Shown here: piece by piece, positions 13,099-18,531 of the stretch | How positions within the stretch are numbered: position 1 is the stretch's first letter | Layout: each line of letters begins with the position of its first letter | From: JBOFLG01 sp051657745 | GTDB lineage: Bacteria > Actinomycetota > Actinomycetes > Actinomycetales > Dermatophilaceae | NCBI GenBank assembly: GCA_051657745.1 | Contig: JBOFLG010000123.1 | Coordinates: 1 to 18,531 of the forward strand | Direction of reading: 5' to 3' | Length of the DNA stretch: 18,531 bases | Notes under the pieces: model-generated | Databases searched by the model: none | The model's input: only the letters and a program-made list of their open reading frames with translations | What the model was told of the DNA's origin: nothing | Position numbers and translations under genes: made by a program

Positions 13099-14181
13099 TC
13101 AGCGTGGGAGGTCCGCCGCAACGAGCTCGGCGGTCTGCAGCATGTTGAGCGCCGCACCCTTGCGGAGGTTGTCGCCCGAAATGAACAGGTCGAGCGTGTA
13201 GGGCTCACCCGCGGCTTGGCGCAGACGACCGGCGAACCGGGGGTCGGCGCCGACCACGTCGTTGGGGGTCGGGAATTCGGGTTCGTCGGGGTCGTCGAGG
13301 AGCACCACCGCCGGCGCCTCGAGCAGCACCTGGCGGGCCTCGGCCACCCGGACCTTCTGCGAGAACGTCGCATGCACGGTGACCGAGTGCGACGACACCA
13401 CCGGCACACGCACACAGGTAGCCGACACCGGGAGGTCCTGGAGGTCGAGGATCTTGCGGATCTCGGCCTGCACCTTGACCTCTTCCGACGTCCACCCGTC
13501 GCCGGCGTGATGCCCGACGAAGGGGATGACGTTGAGCGCCAGCGGTGCGGGAAACGGCGACTCACCGAGTTCGTGCTCGATCAGCCGCCGCACGTCGCCC
13601 GGCCGCATCCCCAGTTCGTGGTCCCCGTGCACGAGGTCAAGCTCGCTACGCAGCCGCGAGATCCCAGCCCGGCCCAGACCAGACGCGGCCTGCAAGGTGG
13701 TGACGACCAACCCACGAAGCTCCCACACTCGGTGGAGAACAGCCAGGACGTCGATCATCGTCATCACCGTGCCACCCGGATTGGCGATGATGCCGCGCGG
13801 CCGGTCGGCGACCTTGCGCGGGTTGACCTCGGGCACCACGAGCGGCACGTCGGGCTCGCCCCGAAACACGGTGCTGTTGTCGATGGCGACCACACCGCGG
13901 GCGGCGGCGAACTCGACCCAGGCCCGGGTGACCGCCGGCGGGATGTCGAAGATCGCTACGTCGACACCATCGAAGAACTCAGGGGTTACCGCCGCGACCT
14001 CGACCTGCACACCACCGACAACGAACCGCTTGCCGACATCTTCGTCACCAGCGGCCAGCCGCACCCGCCCCCAGTACTGATGACGCGTCACCAACACGTC
14101 GAGGACCACCCGGCCCACCGCACCGGTGACCCCGACCACGGCCAGCGTCGGCCGGGCGTCCTGCGTCACGTCATCCGTCAC
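13099..14181 (-). CDS. asd: Aspartate-semialdehyde dehydrogenase homologue lacking the catalytic cysteine
   Basis: A 360-residue ASADH-family protein, full length and unbroken. The family reduces aspartyl phosphate to aspartate semialdehyde with NADPH for lysine, threonine, methionine and wall diaminoacid synthesis. The nucleotide loop 'VVGVTGAVGRVV', 'DNSTVFRGEPDVPLVVPEVN', 'LQAASGLGRAG', 'WTSEEVKVQAE', 'CVRVPVVSSHSVTVH' and 'DNLRKGAALN' are all present, so the phosphate-binding Arg, active-site Gln and base His appear retained. However, the catalytic loop reads N134-P-G136-G137-T-V-M where the family has N-P-N-C-T-T. Without the cysteine the normal acyl-enzyme cannot form. The gene lies 34 bases after lysC, the standard context. 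Start GTG 14181 is chosen for homology; AGGGA lies five bases upstream. It may be a degenerate or repurposed paralogue. Confidence 0.9.
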   Translation of the reverse strand: MTDDVTQDARPTLAVVGVTGAVGRVVLDVLVTRHQYWGRVRLAAGDEDVGKRFVVGGVQVEVAAVTPEFFDGVDVAIFDIPPAVTRAWVEFAAARGVVAIDNSTVFRGEPDVPLVVPEVNPRKVADRPRGIIANPGGTVMTMIDVLAVLHRVWELRGLVVTTLQAASGLGRAGISRLRSELDLVHGDHELGMRPGDVRRLIEHELGESPFPAPLALNVIPFVGHHAGDGWTSEEVKVQAEIRKILDLQDLPVSATCVRVPVVSSHSVTVHATFSQKVRVAEARQVLLEAPAVVLLDDPDEPEFPTPNDVVGADPRFAGRLRQAAGEPYTLDLFISGDNLRKGAALNMLQTAELVAADLPR

Positions 14182-14215
14182 GACTGTCCCTGTCTTGTGG
14201 TCGAACGAGAACCTG

Positions 14216-14737
14216 TCAGCGGCCGGTTCCTGCGTAGACGACCGCTTCGCCCTCAGTGGAGTCGAGGCCGAACGCGGTGTGCACCGCCTGCACGGCCTCG
14301 TCGAGAAGGTCGTCACGGGTGATCACCGAGACGCGGATCTCCGAGGTCGAGATCATCTCGATGTTGACACCCGCCTCGGCCAGGGCGTTGAAGAACGTGG
14401 CCGACACGCCGGGGTTGGAGCGCATACCGGCCCCGACCAGCGACAGCTTGCCGATCTGGTCGTCGTACTGGATGGCGCTGAAGCCCACCTCCGACTGGAT
14501 GCCGCGCAGCGCCTGCACGGCACGCTGTCCATCGGTGGTGGGCAGGGTGAAAGAGATATCGGTGAGGCCGGTCTCGGTGGCGGACACGTTCTGCACGATC
14601 ATGTCGATGTTGATCTCCGCCGCGGCGACGGCCCGGAAGATGCGAGCCGCCATCCCGGTGCGGTCGGGCACACCGACCACGGTGACCTTGGCCTCGCTGC
14701 GATCGTGGGCGACGCCGGTGATGATCGGGGCTTCCAC
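14216..14737 (-). CDS. Aspartokinase beta subunit from internal start
   Basis: Within lysC, GTG at 14737 is preceded five bases upstream by AAGGAG (14748-14743 on the minus strand). It opens a 173-residue, in-frame protein starting VEAPIITGVAHDRSEAKVTV that holds only the two ACT domains. Corynebacterium glutamicum and Bacillus subtilis aspartokinases are alpha2beta2 enzymes whose beta subunit is translated from such an internal site; the Corynebacterium beta start (MEEAVLTGVATDKSEAKVT) aligns directly with this one. This is therefore a strong prediction for the same architecture, but not proof of expression. Confidence 0.75.
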   Translation of the reverse strand: MEAPIITGVAHDRSEAKVTVVGVPDRTGMAARIFRAVAAAEINIDMIVQNVSATETGLTDISFTLPTTDGQRAVQALRGIQSEVGFSAIQYDDQIGKLSLVGAGMRSNPGVSATFFNALAEAGVNIEMISTSEIRVSVITRDDLLDEAVQAVHTAFGLDSTEGEAVVYAGTGR

Positions 14738-15487
14738 AGCGGCTCCTTCGGTGGGGTGGTTGGCGACGATCGTGCCTTCCTTATGGGAGAACGACGACCG
14801 CACGTGGATGGGGATGCCGAAGCGCCGGGCGTACTCGACGCTGCGCAGGTGCAGCACCTTGGAGCCGCACGCCGCGAGCTCGAGCATCTCCTCGGCAGAG
14901 ACCCGGTTGAGCTTCCGCGCGGTCGGCACGATGCGCGGGTCAGCGGTGAACACGCCGTCGACGTCGGTATAGATCTCGCACACGTCCGCAGCCAGCGCGG
15001 CGGCCAGCGCGACCGCGGTGGTGTCGGTGCCGCCCCGACCGAGCGTGGTGATCTCGTTGGTGTCCTGGCTGACACCCTGGAACCCGGCGACGATGACGAC
15101 GTGGCCCTTGCCGAGCGCCTCGGTGATGCGCCCTGGGGTGACATCGATGATCTTGGCCTTGCCGTGCACGGCATCGGTGATGACGCCCGCCTGGCTGCCG
15201 GTGAATGAGCGCGCGCTATAGCCGAGGTCGGAGATGGCCATCGCGACCAGCGCCATCGAGATACGTTCGCCGGCGGTCATGAGCATGTCGAGTTCGCGCG
15301 GTGGCGGGACCGGGCTCACGTCATTCGCGAGGTCGAGCAGCTCGTCGGTGGTGTCACCCATCGCTGAGACGGCGACGACCACATCGTGGCCGCCCTTCTT
15401 CGTCTCGGCGATGCGTCGCGCTACCCGCTTGATGCTCTCGGCGTCGGCGAGCGAGGAGCCGCCGTACTTTTGGACGACGATCGACAC
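14216..15487 (-). CDS. lysC: Aspartokinase (alpha subunit)
   Basis: Aspartate kinase of 423 residues, phosphorylating L-aspartate at the head of the lysine/threonine/methionine pathway. The N-terminal kinase domain begins VSIVVQKYGGSSLADAES, the actinobacterial form of the KFGGTS motif, and includes 'EIYTDVDGVFTADPR'. Two C-terminal ACT domains (about residues 262-340 and 345-420) provide feedback control; they include 'AEINIDMIVQNVS' and 'VNIEMISTSEIRVSVI', the regions that bind lysine and threonine in related enzymes. I chose GTG 15487, which follows AGGA, because the homology begins there and the length matches family members. Its extension to 15643 lacks homology. A separate internal start gives the beta subunit (14216-14737). 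The asd homologue follows after 34 bases. Confidence 0.95.
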   Translation of the reverse strand: MSIVVQKYGGSSLADAESIKRVARRIAETKKGGHDVVVAVSAMGDTTDELLDLANDVSPVPPPRELDMLMTAGERISMALVAMAISDLGYSARSFTGSQAGVITDAVHGKAKIIDVTPGRITEALGKGHVVIVAGFQGVSQDTNEITTLGRGGTDTTAVALAAALAADVCEIYTDVDGVFTADPRIVPTARKLNRVSAEEMLELAACGSKVLHLRSVEYARRFGIPIHVRSSFSHKEGTIVANHPTEGAAVEAPIITGVAHDRSEAKVTVVGVPDRTGMAARIFRAVAAAEINIDMIVQNVSATETGLTDISFTLPTTDGQRAVQALRGIQSEVGFSAIQYDDQIGKLSLVGAGMRSNPGVSATFFNALAEAGVNIEMISTSEIRVSVITRDDLLDEAVQAVHTAFGLDSTEGEAVVYAGTGR

Positions 15488-15524
15488 TGGGGGTCCTGGG
15501 GCTCGAACGGTGACGGAAGGGCCC

Positions 15525-15530
15525 ATCGTA
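15525..15530 (-). promoter_or_regulatory. Possible -10 element of lysC
   Basis: On the minus strand TACGAT occurs about 40 bases before the lysC start codon, in a GGATACGATGGG context. It matches the actinobacterial -10 consensus at the key first, second and last positions. No convincing -35 box is found about 17 bases further upstream, so this is a weak call. Confidence 0.25.
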
Positions 15531-15663
15531 TCCAGCGCTGCGAGCGGACGGTGCGCGGCCCGGGCCGCGTCGGGCGGCACGGGCATCAACCGCAGCCGCC
15601 ATCGACCGGCTCGCTGACGAGCCCACACCGGACTGAACCTCATTCGTCGGTTCGGGATGCCAG

Positions 15664-15743
15664 TCCAGGCTCACCAGAGAAAGGTGGAGCCCGGAAGCGG
15701 GTGGGTCGGGCGCCGTGTGGGCGGACCGGATGCCCTCATCCGG
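15664..15743 (+). promoter_or_regulatory. Two-hairpin leader upstream of the secreted hydrolase gene
   Basis: Hairpin 1 (15664-15695): TCC-a-GGCTC-ACC pairs with GGT-(G)-GAGCC-c-GGA around an AGAGAAA loop. Hairpin 2 (15726-15743): CCGGATG and CATCCGG form a perfect seven-base-pair stem with a CCCT loop, ending three bases before the GAGAGGAG Shine-Dalgarno. This may modulate translation of the hydrolase or bind a regulator in the lysC/hydrolase divergent region. I do not recognise a known riboswitch class. Confidence 0.35.
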
Positions 15744-15759
15744 ACGAGAGGAGTGCACT

Positions 15760-17610
15760 ATGGCACGACGACGGACCATCGGTACCGCGCTCGCGGTCGC
15801 CTGCATGGTCGCCATCCCGATCGGCTCCACGGCGGCGGCGGCGAGACCGGGCGGGGCGTCATCCACCGACCAGGTCATCACGGCTCGCGCCGCTGATCGG
15901 ACCACGTCGGCCGAACGCGCCCGGGTCGACCGGGTACCGACACCGCGCCCGGACTGGTTCTCGTGCGACCCGTTCGCCACGGGTGCTGAATGCGCCACCG
16001 TGCCGCTACCACTCGACTATGACCGCCCAGATGGCCCGACCATCGACATCGCGATGCTGCGGCTCACCGCACGGCAGCCGGCTCGCAAGATCGGCACGCT
16101 GTTCCTCAACCCCGGCGGCCCCGGCGGCTCCGGCGTGGCCATCGCCGCGGCCGCCACTCAATTCCTCGGGAACGACATCCTCGACCGCTTCGACATCATC
16201 GGGTTCGACCCGCGCGGTACGAACTTCAGCGACCCGGTGCAGTGCTGGGGCGACCTCGGTGCGCAGTTCGATGCCCTCGAGGGCATCGTCGCGGTGCCGT
16301 TTCCGTTCACCCGCAGCGAGACCCGCGCGTACGTGCGGTCGTCGGTGAACTTCGGCGAGGCCTGCTCGAGCACGGGCCGGCCGCTCGCGGGCTCGATGTC
16401 GACGGCAACGGTCGCCCGGGACATGGACGTGCTCAGGCGGATGGTCGGCGACCGCCAACTGACCTACCTCGGCTTCTCCTACGGCTCCTATCTCGGCACG
16501 GTCTACGCCAACCTCTTCCCGGACCGGGTACGCGCGGTCGCCATCGACGGCGTCGTCGACCCCGTTGCCTGGGCCGGCACCGCGGCAACGGCCGACGTAC
16601 CGCAGACCCAGCGGATCGGCTCCGGAGAAGGTGCGGCCAGGGTGCTGGCGGAGATCCTCGACCGTTGTGCCCAGGCCGGGCCCCGGTTCTGCCGGCTCGC
16701 CAGGCGCGGCGACCCTGAGCAGCTGTATACGACGATCCGCACGCGGTTACAGGCCGAACCGCTCATCATCTCCGACCCGTCCACCGGCGAGCCCCTCGAA
16801 CTCGGTGACAACCTGCTCACCGCGGTCCTGCTCAGTGACATGTACACGCCCTTTGCCGGCGAGGTCGTCGTCGAGGACCTGACCTCCGTGCTCGACCTGC
16901 TCGAGAAGGAGGCACCCACGGGCAGCGCGGCTGCCAGCCGCCAGGACGAAGCACGAACGCAGTTGCGGGACAAGGCAACAGCGGTACGTTCGGCCGGTCG
17001 CGAGGACCGGGCCGCACTGGCGCGCACGGCAGATGCGGTCGGCTGGGGGTTCCCGTACGACAACAGCCCCGAGGCGTTCCAATCGGTGCTGTGTACCGAT
17101 GGCCGCAACCCGGCCCGGGCCGCCGACTGGCCGGGGTTCGTCGCGGCCGGCGAGTCCAGCGCGCCCGACTTCGGCGCGCTCTGGACGTGGGCCTCGTCGC
17201 CCTGTGCACGCTCGACGTGGACCGTGCAGGACGAGGACTCGTACCGCGGTCCGTTCACCCGCACCACAACCAGCCCGGTGCTGGTCGTGGGCAACCTCTG
17301 GGACCCGGCAACCGCCTACAGCGGTGCGGTGCGGGCCTCCCAGTTGCTGCCGAACAGCCGACTGCTCACCAGCGACAGTTGGGGGCACACCGCGTACGGC
17401 ACCTCGGATTGTGCCACCGTGGCGATCGAGCGCTATCTCCTCGCGCGGTCGCTGCCCGCCGCGGGCACGCAGTGCGTCGGTGACGAGCAGCCGTTCGCCA
17501 CGCCGATCACCGATCCGACCGGCGGGGGCCTCGGCCAGGGTCGCCCGACCGACAACCTCAGGCTCCCGCCGGTGGTGCCGCCGTTCCCAGGAGCTGCGCC
17601 CCGCCGTTAG
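15760..17610 (+). CDS. Secreted alpha/beta-hydrolase, TAP-like (tripeptidyl aminopeptidase-type)
   Basis: A 616-residue secreted hydrolase. It begins MARRRTIGTALAVACMVAIP, a Sec-type signal peptide with a basic n-region and a likely cleavage around 'STAAAA-RPGG'. The alpha/beta-hydrolase core carries the oxyanion loop 'LNPGGPGGSG', nucleophile S240 in GFSYGSY, acid D515 in 'GNLWDPAT' and base H543 in 'SWGHTAYG'. The C-terminal TAP-like segment with paired cysteines ('GTSDCATVAIERYL...GTQCVGDE') is typical of Streptomyces tripeptidyl aminopeptidases (SlpD/SlpE-type), about 100 residues longer than the shortest members. It probably cleaves short peptides outside the cell. Start ATG 15760 has GAGAGGAG six bases upstream. 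A seven-base-pair GC-rich hairpin (17614-17634) directly follows the stop. Confidence 0.93.
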   Translation: MARRRTIGTALAVACMVAIPIGSTAAAARPGGASSTDQVITARAADRTTSAERARVDRVPTPRPDWFSCDPFATGAECATVPLPLDYDRPDGPTIDIAMLRLTARQPARKIGTLFLNPGGPGGSGVAIAAAATQFLGNDILDRFDIIGFDPRGTNFSDPVQCWGDLGAQFDALEGIVAVPFPFTRSETRAYVRSSVNFGEACSSTGRPLAGSMSTATVARDMDVLRRMVGDRQLTYLGFSYGSYLGTVYANLFPDRVRAVAIDGVVDPVAWAGTAATADVPQTQRIGSGEGAARVLAEILDRCAQAGPRFCRLARRGDPEQLYTTIRTRLQAEPLIISDPSTGEPLELGDNLLTAVLLSDMYTPFAGEVVVEDLTSVLDLLEKEAPTGSAAASRQDEARTQLRDKATAVRSAGREDRAALARTADAVGWGFPYDNSPEAFQSVLCTDGRNPARAADWPGFVAAGESSAPDFGALWTWASSPCARSTWTVQDEDSYRGPFTRTTTSPVLVVGNLWDPATAYSGAVRASQLLPNSRLLTSDSWGHTAYGTSDCATVAIERYLLARSLPAAGTQCVGDEQPFATPITDPTGGGLGQGRPTDNLRLPPVVPPFPGAAPRR

Positions 17611-17613
17611 CTG

Positions 17614-17634
17614 GCGCGCCGGTCGGTGGCGCGC
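17614..17634 (+). terminator. GC hairpin after hydrolase stop
   Basis: GCGCGCC (17614-17620) and GGCGCGC (17628-17634) pair perfectly over seven bases with a seven-base loop, starting four bases after the TAG stop codon. It may act as a first, T-less terminator ahead of the stronger hairpin at 17797-17834. Confidence 0.4.
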
Positions 17635-17796
17635 TGAGCGTCATCCGGCCGACAACACACCGAGGCGGGTCCGCCCATCGACCGGACCTGCCTCGGGCGT
17701 TCGTCCACCGGGCTGCCATCGGCCGGCGCGAACCAGCGAGGTGCGCGAGGCTGTGCATACGCCGCGACACCCCCTGCATGTGGTGGCCACCCTGCA

Positions 17797-17834
17797 CAGA
17801 TGCCCTCCGGCGCAACCAGCCCGGAGGGCATCTG
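17797..17834. terminator. Strong bidirectional terminator hairpin
   Basis: CAGATGCCCTCCGG (17797-17810) and CCGGAGGGCATCTG (17821-17834) form a perfect 14-base-pair stem with a ten-base loop. It sits in the 283-base gap between the convergent hydrolase and DUF1990 genes. This is the strongest simple hairpin in the window and the likely stop for transcription from both sides. Nothing else of note was seen in this gap. Confidence 0.75.
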
Positions 17835-17893
17835 GCGTGCGGCGGCACCCCGGTTTCACCCGCCGACGTCGAGAGCGCGCAGGTATCGCCGCG

Positions 17894-18421
17894 TCATCCA
17901 CCGCTGACCGGCCCGACCGAATGGCCCGGACAACCGGGCAAGCAGGGTTGCCGGACGGAGAAGCCCGAGACCGTGAACCGCAGCCCACCGTCATCCGTAC
18001 GCTCCACGACGAAGCGTTCCTCCCCCGCCTCCGGATGACCAGGCATGGTGCCGTAGGCGAAACCACGCGCGTCCGGCCGTTCCACCAGAGAGACCACGCG
18101 GCAGGGGATTCGCAGCGTGAGGGGGCCCACACCGAGCCGCATCGCCACCACGGTTCCGGCGACGAGCGGAAGGTCGGATGACGCCACCCGCAGCCCGGCG
18201 CGCTCGTGCACCCGCCAGGTGAGCAGGTCGTGCGCCGCGGCATCGAGGTCGGTGCGCCGCAGCAGGGCCGACGCCGAGAACGACATCGACCCCGGCTCGG
18301 GCGCCGCTCGCGGACCGAGCACCGCGTCATCGCTCGCCCCGACCCCGGAATAGGAGAATGGCAGGGCACGCAGCGCAGCGGCCTCGCGCTCGGGGGAGCA
18401 GTTCGGCCACCAAAACCACAC
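17894..18421 (-). CDS. DUF1990 family protein
   Basis: A 175-residue protein matching DUF1990. Visible family features are 'LPFSYSGVGASDDAV' near the N-terminus, 'DLLTWRVHERAGLRVASSD' in the middle, and the C-terminal 'RGFAYGTMPGHPEAGEERFVVERTDDGGLRFTVSGFS'. The function of the family is unknown; it is a small beta-rich domain possibly binding a hydrophobic ligand (inference). The GTG start at 18421 lies one base after the stop of the preceding gene and has no clear Shine-Dalgarno, so translation probably depends on the upstream gene. An internal ATG at 'MSFSASALL' would remove conserved sequence. Confidence 0.85.
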   Translation of the reverse strand: MWFWWPNCSPEREAAALRALPFSYSGVGASDDAVLGPRAAPEPGSMSFSASALLRRTDLDAAAHDLLTWRVHERAGLRVASSDLPLVAGTVVAMRLGVGPLTLRIPCRVVSLVERPDARGFAYGTMPGHPEAGEERFVVERTDDGGLRFTVSGFSVRQPCLPGCPGHSVGPVSGG

Positions 18422-18422
18422 T

Positions 18423-18531
18423 TCAGGGGTGCAGAGCGTCGAACTGGGCCTCGGCGACCAGGTCGGCGTCGGCGTCGAGGCGCACGTGCGCGAGCAGCGC
18501 CTGAACCACCCGAAGCGCGGATGCCGCCCGC
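18423..18531 (-). CDS. C-terminal end of an unidentified gene cut by the window edge
   Basis: The minus-strand frame ending TGA at 18423-18425 is open to the window edge and encodes 36 residues, ending in 'LVAEAQFDALHP'. The sequence is a plausible amphipathic helix with actinobacterial codon use (GC-rich third positions), and its stop is one base before the DUF1990 start, the spacing expected of an operon. Too little remains to name the protein. Confidence 0.6.
   Translation of the reverse strand, partial: RAASALRVVQALLAHVRLDADADLVAEAQFDALHP

Noticed and set aside
13099..14181. asd as a pseudogene by frameshift
   Set aside because: The frame is continuous and homology holds to both ends; only the Asn-Cys pair is replaced, so decay by frameshift is not supported.
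15488..15759. Lysine riboswitch or SAM-type riboswitch upstream of lysC or the hydrolase
   Set aside because: I could not match any conserved core of known riboswitch classes on either strand; only simple hairpins are visible.

Overview
The window is very GC-rich DNA (roughly 70 percent by eye), with tightly packed genes, many 4-base start/stop overlaps and frequent GTG starts. This points to a high-GC actinomycete, most likely Micrococcales. A D-aspartate-ligase-like ATP-grasp gene overlapping an Asp/Glu racemase gene suggests an organism whose peptidoglycan cross-bridge carries D-Asp or D-Glu (A4-type wall, common in Intrasporangiaceae/Dermatophilaceae relatives). The family assignment is inference.

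Layout from left to right. 67-2261 (minus): a cytosolic ORF12/LpqF-like serine hydrolase gene followed, with a TCAT overlap, by an EamA/DMT exporter gene. 2434-4247 (plus, divergent): a DUF2332 protein and a short-chain dehydrogenase that overlap by GTGA. 4440-6281 (plus): a membrane-anchored fusion of a solute-binding-like domain and a von Willebrand A domain. A perfect hairpin at 6320-6349 separates it from the convergent racemase/ATP-grasp pair (6367-8387, minus). Divergent from that pair is a NarL-type two-component system (8659-10673, plus). Its regulator lacks its own Shine-Dalgarno sequence and overlaps a 14-codon leader ORF. A 398-base gene-free, hairpin-rich stretch follows (10674-11071), then a DUF427 gene and a convergent two-helix membrane protein gene.

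11750-15487 (minus) reads in transcription order lysC, asd, pfp. This is the aspartate-family entry (aspartokinase, with an internal start for a separate beta subunit, then aspartate-semialdehyde dehydrogenase) followed by a PPi-type phosphofructokinase. The asd-like product has Gly-Gly where the family has Asn-Cys, so the catalytic cysteine is missing although the rest of the active site looks intact. Divergent from lysC is a secreted TAP-like alpha/beta-hydrolase (15760-17610). A 14-bp-stem terminator and a convergent DUF1990 gene follow. The right edge cuts a minus-strand gene that lies one base upstream of the DUF1990 gene.

Themes worth attention are the cysteine-less Asd in the lysC operon, the D-amino-acid racemase/ligase module, the leader-peptide-coupled two-component system, the alternative-hairpin region after the kinase, and an octamer (CGGATGCC) that I find nine times on the plus strand and never on the minus strand. 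No tRNA, rRNA, CRISPR array, transposase or phage gene was seen.
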